A stretch of DNA of 64,000 nt from Janthinobacterium sp. SUN073 (GTDB lineage Bacteria; Pseudomonadota; Gammaproteobacteria; Burkholderiales; Burkholderiaceae_D), in the NCBI RefSeq assembly GCF_030397665.1, contig NZ_JAPUBT010000006.1, forward strand, positions 124,001 to 188,000. The letters run 5' to 3'. Position numbers and translations under genes: made by a program. Shown piece after piece: positions 1 to 7,471 of this stretch. The notes below the pieces were generated by a model that did no database searches, had not been told where the DNA came from, and saw only the letters and a program-made list of their open reading frames with translations. Numbering within the stretch: the first letter of the stretch is position 1; the number at the start of each line of letters is the position of its first letter.

Positions 1-210
1 ACCTGGCTGGTGCAAAAAGCCGACGGTTCCGTCGACATCGTCAACACCTCGAACGCCGGCTGCCCGCTGACCACCGGCGACAAGCCACTGCTGACCTGCG
101 ACGTCTGGGAACACGCCTACTACATCGACTACCGCAACCTGCGCGCCAAGTACGTGGAAACGTTCTGGGGCCTGGTCAACTGGGAATTCGTTGCCAAGAA
201 CTTCGCGTAA
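1..210 (+). CDS. sodB: Superoxide dismutase [Fe/Mn], C-terminal part (5' end outside window)
   Basis: Only the last 69 codons are present, open from base 1 to the TAA at 208-210. The segment carries the hallmark metal-ligand motif [13 protein letters not shown], in which the Asp and His bind the catalytic metal, and the family ending NWEFVAKNF. The enzyme dismutates superoxide to oxygen and peroxide in the cytoplasm. The wording of the segment fits iron-type SodB of betaproteobacteria, but the metal cannot be decided from this fragment. A strong terminator follows about 70 bases downstream, so this is the last gene of its transcript. Confidence 0.93.
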   Translation, partial: TWLVQKADGSVDIVNTSNAGCPLTTGDKPLLTCDVWEHAYYIDYRNLRAKYVETFWGLVNWEFVAKNFA

Positions 211-277
211 GCGGTTCCTGACAACGTAAACCGGACGTGTCCGCGGCCTGCGCCGCAGTGACGTGTACTGGAAAGAA

Positions 278-306
278 GCCTGCGCTTGCGAGCGCGGGCT
301 TTTTTA
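278..306 (+). terminator. Rho-independent terminator after sodB
   Basis: A nine-base-pair stem GCCTGCGCT / AGCGCGGGC with a TGCG loop is followed directly by six T residues. It closes the sodB transcript. Confidence 0.85.
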
Positions 307-444
307 TGTCCACGCAGAAAGTACATGCAGGCGGCACACACTGGTCAAACGAACAAGATCAGCATGCGGAATATTGTAAGATGCGCAAGCGCACGCCCGT
401 GCTCGCCGGCAAGCCTCGCCGCCATCCCTTGATGAAAGAAAACA

Positions 445-816
445 ATGAAAAAATTCATGCTTGCCCTGCTCGTCCTTGCCTCCGGTTCCGCCTTCGCCAA
501 CTCGGCCTGCGACACGCCGCGCAACGACTTCGACGGCCTGTATTGCCTGAACAAGGTGTACCAGGAAGCGGACAAGGAACTCAACGCCAACTACAAGAAG
601 CTGAGCTCCCAGCTCGATGCCAGCGGCAAGCAAAAGCTGAAATCGGGCCAGTTGGCGTGGATCAGCAACCGCAACAAGAGCTGTTCCAAACGCGAAGCAT
701 CGGACTTCTATGTCAACCTCGATTGCGCCACCCAGACCACCATCGAACGCGCGCAATTCCTGCAAGACCGCGTGCGCGAATGCGTCAGTGCCGGCTGCCA
801 GAACAGCAAACTGTGA
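445..816 (+). CDS. LprI-like secreted protein (DUF1311 family)
   Basis: This 123-residue protein starts with a clear signal peptide ending near AFA-NS. It continues with the DUF1311/LprI pattern: CDTPRNDFDGLYCLNK, then ADKELNANYKKL, a central GQLAWISNRNKSC block and a late Cys pair. The regularly placed cysteines suggest a disulfide-stabilised periplasmic fold. The family takes its name from a mycobacterial lysozyme inhibitor, but most proteobacterial members have no tested activity, so lysozyme inhibition here is inference. It stands alone between the sodB terminator and a convergent gene. Confidence 0.75.
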   Translation: MKKFMLALLVLASGSAFANSACDTPRNDFDGLYCLNKVYQEADKELNANYKKLSSQLDASGKQKLKSGQLAWISNRNKSCSKREASDFYVNLDCATQTTIERAQFLQDRVRECVSAGCQNSKL

Positions 817-893
817 GCTGAAGCTGCGCTGGCGCAAACGCGAGCGGGCGGCAGGCGCCCGTCCTGACGGCTCCGAGTTCTTCCGTGTTGCGC

Positions 894-2489
894 TCAAGCC
901 GGCAAACGGGCCGCCTTGAAGCGCCGCCAGGCCTTGTGCATGCGCCCATCCTTGCCCTGCGCCTGCGCGCGCGCCGCCAGATAGCCGCGGATGAAGGCCG
1001 CGTGCAGCCGCAGCCCATCCTGGGCGAACTGGTCAGCCTGGTCGGCCTGGACATCCGGCAATTGCAGCAGCAGCCGGTCGGCCACCTGCACATCGTTGAG
1101 CCAGCCCAATTCATCCTGCAGGGCCGACAAGCGCCCCACATACGGTTGCACGGTGCGCGTGGCAAACAGCGAGGCAAAAAATTCCGTCGCGTAACGCGTC
1201 TTCTTGGCCGCGATGCGCACCTGGTGGCGCTGCTGCGGCGAAGCATGCAGCAGGCGCTTGCCGCGCTTCATCAGGCGGCGCTGGTCCTTGCGCACGGTAG
1301 CATGGGCAAACGGGGAAACGTGCGCGTCCAGCCGCCGCACCTGGCGCGCGGAACAGCTGTCGCGCCAGGCGCGCGCCTGCAGCCAGCGCTGCAAGCCCAG
1401 CATGCAAGCCGTGCAGCGCGCCGAGGTGACGGCCTGGGCGGCCTCTACATGCTTGAGCCGCGCCTGCGCGTGCGCTGCCTGCGCCAGCGCTGCCGCATCC
1501 GCTTGCGCCTCGCCATCGAGTTGCGCCAGGGTATTGCCAGCCAACACATCCCAGTCGCGTGCCTCGCCCAGCGCGCCGCCCAGCCAGTCGAGTTCGCTCT
1601 TCAAGGCGTCCGGCAGCACCAGCAGGGACTTGAACATGCCCAGCGCCGAGCGCAGGCGCCGCAAGCCCACGCGCATCTGGTGCACGCTCTCCACATCCGC
1701 GCCCGCCGCCACGCCATCCTGGTTGCCGCTGACCTGCTCCAGGCAATTGCCGGCGATGGCCAGGAACGCTTGCTCCACCGACATCGCCCCGTCCAGCGCC
1801 AGTGGCTGGGCCTTGACGGCGCGCAAGGGTTGCTGCGCGACCAGGCGGTAACCGCGTTCAGCCTTGCTCATGTGGCCCAGCTGCAGCGGCACCTCTTGCA
1901 GCAGCGCCAGCGCCACGTCGAACAGGCTGGCGGCCTGCCCTTGCTTCAACTCCAGCTCGATCTCGCTGACGGCCACGCTGTATCCCTCACCATCGACACC
2001 ATTGGCACCATCGGCACCGTCCACACCGCTTTCAATGACACCCTGGTCCAGCACGCATTCGATCTCGTCGCCCTGCGGCGTACGCAGCTGCCAGACGGTG
2101 CGCTCGATGCGCGTGGTAAACACGGGCCGCAAGGCGTCGCGGATGGCATCCTGACGCAGCAGCGTGCGGATGGGCTGCTTGCGGCCGATGGCAGAGTCGA
2201 GCGCGGCGAGGTCCGGTTGCGGCCCGGGCACCTCGCCCTCCCATTCGTGGCGGCTGTGCAAGCCGCCGCTGACCGTGCCGCCCGCCTTCAGGGTTTGCAC
2301 CCAGCGCCCGTCCACCTGGCGCACGCGCAAGCCCGCCTGATGGCGGCACAGCTGCAAATCGGGCGTATCGACATAGATATCGTGCATCTGCAGCACCAGT
2401 GGCCCTGGCGCGGACTGCGCCAGCAACGGGTGTGCGCGCAGGCGGGGCGCGTCTTCCGGTGCCAGCGACAATTTCAATTCGATTTCCAT
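894..2489 (-). CDS. CYTH and CHAD domain-containing protein
   Basis: A 531-residue cytoplasmic protein. Residues 1 to about 200 form a CYTH (triphosphate tunnel) domain beginning with the diagnostic MEIELKL motif, whose Glu residues bind divalent metal. The C-terminal half is a histidine- and arginine-rich helical CHAD domain (for example VHQMRVGLRRLRSAL and HQVRIAAKKTRYATEFF) of the kind associated with polyphosphate binding. E. coli YgiF has the same architecture and is an inorganic triphosphatase, so triphosphate or polyphosphate metabolism is the best guess. The start is well supported by AAGGAG ten bases upstream of the ATG. Confidence 0.88.
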   Translation of the reverse strand: MEIELKLSLAPEDAPRLRAHPLLAQSAPGPLVLQMHDIYVDTPDLQLCRHQAGLRVRQVDGRWVQTLKAGGTVSGGLHSRHEWEGEVPGPQPDLAALDSAIGRKQPIRTLLRQDAIRDALRPVFTTRIERTVWQLRTPQGDEIECVLDQGVIESGVDGADGANGVDGEGYSVAVSEIELELKQGQAASLFDVALALLQEVPLQLGHMSKAERGYRLVAQQPLRAVKAQPLALDGAMSVEQAFLAIAGNCLEQVSGNQDGVAAGADVESVHQMRVGLRRLRSALGMFKSLLVLPDALKSELDWLGGALGEARDWDVLAGNTLAQLDGEAQADAAALAQAAHAQARLKHVEAAQAVTSARCTACMLGLQRWLQARAWRDSCSARQVRRLDAHVSPFAHATVRKDQRRLMKRGKRLLHASPQQRHQVRIAAKKTRYATEFFASLFATRTVQPYVGRLSALQDELGWLNDVQVADRLLLQLPDVQADQADQFAQDGLRLHAAFIRGYLAARAQAQGKDGRMHKAWRRFKAARLPA

Positions 2490-2609
2490 GACCGCTCCTT
2501 GCGAGATTCCTCAACGCCTATTGTAAAGCGCGTCCCGTCGCGCGCAAGGCGCATGCACGGACACCTTGATTTTGCGCCAAAATAGGCGATTCATTGACAA
2601 GGAGATGCC

Positions 2610-3650
2610 ATGACCTACCACGCCGCCGAGAACCGCTACGACAGCATGCCATACCGTACCTGCGGGCGCAGCGGGTTGAAACTGCCGTTGCTGTCGCTGG
2701 GACTGTGGCACAACTTTGGCGACAGCAACCATCTGGCTTCGCAGCGCGACATGCTGCGCACGGCGTTTGACCTGGGCATCACGCACTTCGACCTGGCAAA
2801 TAACTACGGCCCGCCGTATGGCAGCGCGGAAAGCAATTTCGGCAAGCTGCTGCGCGACGATTTTTTACCGTACCGCGATGAACTGATCATTTCCACCAAG
2901 GCGGGCTGGGACATGTGGCCCGGTCCGTACGGCCAGGGCGGCGGTTCGCGCAAATACGTGCTGGCCAGCCTGGACCAGAGCTTGCAGCGCCTGGGCCTCG
3001 ACTATGTCGACATCTTTTACTCGCACCGCTACGATGCCGACACGCCGCTGGAAGAAACCATGGGCGCGCTGGCCACCGCCGTGCAGCAGGGCAAGGCGCT
3101 GTACGTGGGCCTGTCGTCGTATTCGCCGCAAAAAACGGCCGAGGCGGCCGCCCTGCTGAAAGAGTGGAAAGTGCCGTGTTTGATCCACCAGCCGGCCTAC
3201 AACATGCTCAACCGCTGGATCGAGGAAGACGGCTTGCTCGACACCCTGCAAGAGCAAGGCATGGGCTGCATCACGTTCACGGCGCTGGCGCAGGGGCTGC
3301 TCAGCGACAAATACCTGGACGGCGTGCCGCAGAATGCGCGCGTCAACCGCCCTGGCGGCGGTTCGCTGACACAACAGCACCTGAGCGCGGAAAACCTGGC
3401 CCGCGTGCGCGCGCTGAACCAGATCGCCGCGCAGCGGGGCCAGACGCTGGCGCAGATGGCGCTGGCCTGGGTGCTGCGCGATCCCCGCGTCACGTCGACC
3501 CTGATCGGCGCGAGCAGCAGCGCGCAAATCCGCGAAAACGTGGCCGCGCTGCAGCAATTGTCGTTCACGGCCGACGAGCTGGCCGCCATCGACGTACAGG
3601 CGCGCGAAGGCCATATCAATCTGTGGGAAGGCCCGTCGCGGGCCGTGTAA
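2610..3650 (+). CDS. gpr: L-glyceraldehyde 3-phosphate reductase-like aldo-keto reductase
   Basis: At 346 residues it has the length of E. coli YghZ (Gpr) and resembles it almost from end to end: YRTCGRSGLKLPLLSLGLWH near the start, FDLANNYGPPYGSAE with the catalytic Asp/Tyr, STKAGWDMWPGPYG, and the AKR cofactor-end motif VTSTLIGASS. Family members reduce small aldehydes with NADPH; YghZ detoxifies L-glyceraldehyde 3-phosphate and methylglyoxal. An ideal AAGGAG precedes the ATG. It stands alone and converges on the next gene with only five bases between stop codons. Confidence 0.9.
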   Translation: MTYHAAENRYDSMPYRTCGRSGLKLPLLSLGLWHNFGDSNHLASQRDMLRTAFDLGITHFDLANNYGPPYGSAESNFGKLLRDDFLPYRDELIISTKAGWDMWPGPYGQGGGSRKYVLASLDQSLQRLGLDYVDIFYSHRYDADTPLEETMGALATAVQQGKALYVGLSSYSPQKTAEAAALLKEWKVPCLIHQPAYNMLNRWIEEDGLLDTLQEQGMGCITFTALAQGLLSDKYLDGVPQNARVNRPGGGSLTQQHLSAENLARVRALNQIAAQRGQTLAQMALAWVLRDPRVTSTLIGASSSAQIRENVAALQQLSFTADELAAIDVQAREGHINLWEGPSRAV

Positions 3651-3655
3651 GGCGA

Positions 3656-4144
3656 TTACGGTGGCGCTGGCGACGACATTGGCGGTGGCAGCAGGGCCAG
3701 CAGTTCCTGCGCCACCTGCCGGCGCCGTTCGGGCGTGGCGTACACGCCCACGTCCACCTGCGCCCCACCAGCACCGGTATCGTTGATATGTATCAACTGG
3801 CGCGGCCATTGCGGCACATCGATGCGCGTGCGCCACGGCGAAAAGTGGTGGCGCCGGCAGTGGCCGGCGCTGACCTGTTCGATGATCAGCTCGCCGTCGC
3901 GCAGGGCGATGTGCTCATAGTCGCGCGCATGGCGCAGGTAATGCAGCAGGGCGATGGCCACGAGGCCCAGTTCGGCGAACGAAAAGACGGGAATGGTCCA
4001 GATGCCGCGCAGCGCAAAGGCGGCGGCAATCGTCAGGGAAAACAGGCATAGCAAGCCATAGGCGCGCAGCAACTGGCGCGCCGTCAAGGCACTGTGGCGC
4101 GCGAGCAGCCATTGCGGCTGCTCGCGCGAGTGATCGCGTGGCAT
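3656..4144 (-). CDS. DUF2244 integral membrane protein
   Basis: A 162-residue protein with two adjacent transmembrane helices (about residues 25-70, containing LLCLFSLTIAAAFAL and FAELGLVAIALLHYL). A soluble C-terminal part follows with the DUF2244 pattern, including WRTRIDVPQW and the terminal ERRRQVAQELLALL. Members are usually near cytochrome oxidase genes, but none lie here. The start follows GGGAGGCATC. The function is unknown. Confidence 0.7.
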   Translation of the reverse strand: MPRDHSREQPQWLLARHSALTARQLLRAYGLLCLFSLTIAAAFALRGIWTIPVFSFAELGLVAIALLHYLRHARDYEHIALRDGELIIEQVSAGHCRRHHFSPWRTRIDVPQWPRQLIHINDTGAGGAQVDVGVYATPERRRQVAQELLALLPPPMSSPAPP

Positions 4145-4231
4145 GATGCCTCCCGCACTCTCTCCCCATCACCGCGGCGGCCTTCGCCGCCGCCAGGTTC
4201 AGCCAAGTCGTTCAGCCAGCTTGCGCCCGAC

Positions 4232-4537
4232 TCAATCGCCCATGCGCACCAGCGCATGGCCCACATGCTGCCACCAATGATCGCGCGACTTGACCTGCTT
4301 CAGGCAAGACGTGTCGATTTCCGCAGGAAACACGCGATCCTGACACGCCTTCGTAGCCAGCGCATAGCGCTGGTTTTCCGCCGCCGCCAGGGCCACGACG
4401 AGCCAGAACGCCAGCGCCAGCAACATCACCAGCACACTCCAGGCCAGGTGATTGGTGTTACTTTTTTCGCCAAAAAACTCGCGCGGCCGCGTCTCGCGGT
4501 ACATCGACATCACGTCTTTTTCTTTCTCTTCCGACAT
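4232..4537 (-). CDS. Small single-pass membrane protein, paralog of the gene at 13276
   Basis: About 101 residues if translation begins at the ATG at 4537; an in-frame ATG at 4549 is also possible. A charged N-terminus (KEKDVMSMYRETRPREFF) is followed by one hydrophobic helix of about 22 residues. A conserved tail carries ENQRYALATKAC, then a second Cys, and ends with SRDHWWQHVGHAL. The same tail recurs in the 74-residue protein at 13276-13500. Two cysteines in what should be the periplasmic domain could form a disulfide. I do not recognise the family and assign no function. Confidence 0.6.
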   Translation of the reverse strand: MSEEKEKDVMSMYRETRPREFFGEKSNTNHLAWSVLVMLLALAFWLVVALAAAENQRYALATKACQDRVFPAEIDTSCLKQVKSRDHWWQHVGHALVRMGD

Positions 4538-4549
4538 CTGCGTTTGCAT

Positions 4550-5019
4550 CCTCTGACATCCTATCCTGTGCCGGCCGGCTGGCCATGGCGGCACGCACGC
4601 CGCCTTGCCTGCATTTTACGCTGATGGCGCAGGAGGGACAGTAATTCGTCGCAGCAATTCCCCCTCGCCCTCCTCTGCCGGCGGTACGGGCGCCAGGCGC
4701 GTCACATGATCGATGTCGATGTCGCGGCCATCCTGGCTGACTCCCTTGCATAAAAAACCAGCTTACTCCCCTGCCCTGGCCAGCGGCGCACGCCTGCACG
4801 GCATTTGCCACAGGGAAAATGCGGCATCGCACAAATATTTTCAGAAATTACTTCACAAATGTACTATTCATTGCTATAGTTAATTCAAGTAAGCATCTTC
4901 TCATCCAGAAATTGCTTCATCGGCGGCACGGCGCCCACCAGCGCCTTGCCACCGAACCGACCGGTACGTGGCGAGCCGGCCCATCCACCCAGCCATCATG
5001 CACATTTTGGAGTCTTATC
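4550..5019. other. Gene-poor interval with a promoter and a possible gene remnant
   Basis: No convincing complete gene is present. On the minus strand one frame stays open from about 4757 to 4622 with protein-like composition (DGRDIDIDHVTRLAPVPP then AEEGEGELLRRI) but has no usable start codon, so it may be a decayed gene end. The right part (4830-4930) is AT-rich and holds the promoter listed separately. Confidence 0.4.
4852..4880 (+). promoter_or_regulatory. Candidate sigma-70 promoter for the DUF4148 gene
   Basis: TTCACA and TATAGT are separated by exactly 17 bases in an AT-rich stretch that contrasts with the GC-rich surroundings. Transcription would start near 4887 and leave a leader of about 130 bases before the gene at 5020. 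Confidence 0.55.
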
Positions 5020-5334
5020 ATGCAAGCCAAATCACTCATCGCAGCATTGTTTGCCATCACTACCGCCACCTCGGCTTTTGCCCAAAGCGCCGCGCCTGCC
5101 ACCAGCCAGCAACTCACGCGCGAGCAGGTCACGGCCGAATACGTCCGTGCCCGCAACGCCGGCGAAATCGCCACCAGCGAAGTCGACTACCCGAAAATGC
5201 CGGCCACCGCCGCCAGCCAGGTGACACGCGAACAAGTCATGGCCGAGTTCTACGCCGCCCGCAAGGCTGGCCTGATTCCGCAAACGGAAGCGGACTTTGA
5301 TGTCGCGCAAACGACCAGGCACGTCGTAAAATAA
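5020..5334 (+). CDS. DUF4148 secreted small protein
   Basis: 104 residues: a signal peptide ending FAQS, then two near-repeats of the DUF4148 unit, LTREQVTAEYVRARNAGEI and VTREQVMAEFYAARKAGLI. This is the pattern of the many small exported DUF4148 proteins found in Burkholderiales. The ATG at 5020 is chosen because TTTGGAG precedes it and the hydrophobic signal begins there; the longer upstream frame is not needed. The role is unknown. The family is commonly present in many copies and often stress-regulated, which is general knowledge and not shown here. Confidence 0.8.
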   Translation: MQAKSLIAALFAITTATSAFAQSAAPATSQQLTREQVTAEYVRARNAGEIATSEVDYPKMPATAASQVTREQVMAEFYAARKAGLIPQTEADFDVAQTTRHVVK

Positions 5335-5468
5335 GAAACCAGTCAGCCGGTTTCAGTCACAGTAATACACCTCAGTTGCGGCGCAGCACTCGGGCCACTC
5401 CCGAAGCTCCCGCGGCGAGCTGTGATACCCAGCAGCACCCCCAACACTATCTCTCCCGGAGTCCCTGC

Positions 5469-6881
5469 ATGTCTCTGCACCGCCGTTTGCTTGCCGCCAG
5501 CCTGACCCTTGCCTTGAGCGCTTGCGCCGACATGGGCCATATCGCGCCGCAATCGGCCATGCTCGACGCCAACAAGCTGCAAGCGAGCCAGGCCATGGAT
5601 GCCGCCGCCAGCGCCGCCATCCAATGGCCGCGCGCGCAATGGTGGCAAGACTTGCACGACCCCCAATTGAACCGTTTGATGGACCAGGCGCTGGCCGACA
5701 GCCCCACCCTGCGCGGCGCCCAGGCGCGCGTGCGCCAGGCCGAAGCGCTGGCCGGTGCGGCGGAAGACAAGACCCGCCCGCAGGCCGATGCGAATGTCTC
5801 CATCAACCGCGAACTGTATTCGCAGCATGGCAGCACGCCGGCGCCGCTGGCCGGCAATTACGCCTGGCGCAACCAGGCCACCGTCACGGCGTCGTACGAC
5901 CTGGACCTGTGGGGCCGCAACCGCGCCGCCCTGTCCGCCGCCCTGGGCGACGTGCAACTGGCGTCGGCCGAATCGCAGATGGCCCGCCTGGCCCTGGAAA
6001 CGGCGCTGGTGCGCACCTACATCCAGCTATCGTATGAATTCCAGCTGCAGGACGTGATCGAACGCAGCCTGGCGCAGCGCGCGCGCATCCTCGACATCAC
6101 GCGCCAGCGCAAGGCGGCCGGCATCGGCACCGATATTGACGTGGCGCAGATCGAAACCACCCTGCCGGCGGGACGCCGTCAGCTGGAACAGTCGGCCGAA
6201 TCGCTGGCCCTGCTGCGCAACCAGCTGGCGGCCCTGGCGGGCAAGGGTCCGGCCGCCGGCGCGGCGCTCACGCGCCCCGTGCTGCGCCTGGACCAGCCGC
6301 TGGCCATTCCCTCCGCCCTGCCGGCCGACCTGATCGGCCGCCGCCCCGACATCGCCGCCCAGCGCTGGAGAGTCGAAGCTGCGGCGCAGCGCATCGACGC
6401 TGCCAAAGCCGAGTTCTACCCGAACGTCAACCTGGTGGCCTTTGCCGGCTTCCAGGCCTTCGGTTTCAGTCACTTTCTGGACGCCAACTCGGACATCCGC
6501 GGCATCTCGCCCGCGCTGAGCCTGCCCATCTTTGCGGGCGCCCGCCTGCGCGCCCAGCTGGGCAGCCAGACGGCCGTGTACGACGGCGCCGTGGAACAGT
6601 ACAACGCCACCGTCATCAACGCCATGTCGGACGTGGCCAACGCCGTCACCCGTGCCCAGTCGCTGGCAAAGCAGCACCAGCTGACCGTGCAGGCGCTGGC
6701 CACGGCACAGCGCGCGCGCGACCTGGCGGAAAAGGCCTACAAGGCGGGCATGAGCGACGCCATCGCCATGCTCAACACGCAGGTGGCGCTGCTGGCGGAA
6801 GAACAGCAGCAGGCGCAAAATGGAGCGCGCGAACTGGATCTGTACGTTTCCTTGATGAATGCACTGGGAGGCGGGATCTAA
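5469..6881 (+). CDS. NodT/OprM-family outer membrane efflux lipoprotein
   Basis: 470 residues. The chosen ATG gives a lipoprotein signal with lipobox LSAC near residue 18. Two outer-membrane-factor repeats follow, with typical features such as WWQDLHDPQLNRLMDQAL, DLDLWGRNRAAL, the LIGRRPDIAAQRWRVEAAAQRI block and the FYPNVNL segment. It forms the outer-membrane channel of a tripartite efflux pump. It is read in the same direction as the MarR-FUSC-HlyD genes downstream with a gap of about 70 bases, so it is the likely exit duct for that pump. Here it comes first in the cluster. Confidence 0.88.
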   Translation: MSLHRRLLAASLTLALSACADMGHIAPQSAMLDANKLQASQAMDAAASAAIQWPRAQWWQDLHDPQLNRLMDQALADSPTLRGAQARVRQAEALAGAAEDKTRPQADANVSINRELYSQHGSTPAPLAGNYAWRNQATVTASYDLDLWGRNRAALSAALGDVQLASAESQMARLALETALVRTYIQLSYEFQLQDVIERSLAQRARILDITRQRKAAGIGTDIDVAQIETTLPAGRRQLEQSAESLALLRNQLAALAGKGPAAGAALTRPVLRLDQPLAIPSALPADLIGRRPDIAAQRWRVEAAAQRIDAAKAEFYPNVNLVAFAGFQAFGFSHFLDANSDIRGISPALSLPIFAGARLRAQLGSQTAVYDGAVEQYNATVINAMSDVANAVTRAQSLAKQHQLTVQALATAQRARDLAEKAYKAGMSDAIAMLNTQVALLAEEQQQAQNGARELDLYVSLMNALGGGI

Positions 6882-6954
6882 GCTTGCAATCCTGGTATTG
6901 CACTAGCTCAACAAGATACAATCGGAACTTTATTCACACATGAAGGAATATGAC

Positions 6955-7461
6955 ATGACCGCTTTTGACGCCACCTCCAAGCGGCTGCAAAACATCCGCA
7001 CGCGCATGCCAGGCTTCCCCATGGAACTGATGCGCCTGTTGCGCATGACGTACCACATTCAAAAAGGCATGAAGGACTTGACCAATGCCGCGCTGAAAAA
7101 GCACGACCTGGTCGATGCCAGCTACATGGTGCTCGCCGTGCTGTACGGCACGGATGACGAAACCTCGAACGCCTGCACCCTGGGCATGGCGTGCCATGAA
7201 AAGCCGGCCAACCTGACGCGCGTGTGCAACGACCTCGAAACGCGCGGCCTGATCCACCGCGGCACGCGTCCCGGCGACCGCCGCTCGGTGATGATTTCGC
7301 TGACCGACAAGGGCCGCGCGCTGATCGAAACGGCGCTGCCCGACGTGTACCAGGAAACCTCGGCCCTGTACGAGGGTTTTACGGAAGAAGAGCTGCAAGT
7401 GCTCGACAAGCTGTACATGCGCCAGCTGCGCAACCTGAATAATCTCAACAACCAGAACTGA
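6955..7461 (+). CDS. MarR-family transcriptional regulator
   Basis: 168 residues with a winged-helix core: ACHEKPANLTRVCNDLETRGLI is the recognition region and GTRPGDRRSVMISLTDKGRALI is the wing. The ATG at 6955 is preferred over the one at 6940 because AAGGA lies seven bases before it. It sits only ten bases upstream of the FUSC pump gene and probably regulates this efflux cluster in response to an aromatic or phenolic ligand, as is common for MarR proteins. The ligand is unknown. Confidence 0.87.
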   Translation: MTAFDATSKRLQNIRTRMPGFPMELMRLLRMTYHIQKGMKDLTNAALKKHDLVDASYMVLAVLYGTDDETSNACTLGMACHEKPANLTRVCNDLETRGLIHRGTRPGDRRSVMISLTDKGRALIETALPDVYQETSALYEGFTEEELQVLDKLYMRQLRNLNNLNNQN

Positions 7462-7471
7462 TAGCCTATCG

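Noticed and set aside
885..2585. A long plus-strand frame (566 codons) opposite the CYTH-CHAD gene
   Set aside because: It is the antisense shadow of a GC-rich gene: low-complexity, Arg/Gln/His-rich text, no ribosome site and no recognisable domain, while the minus strand has clear motifs.
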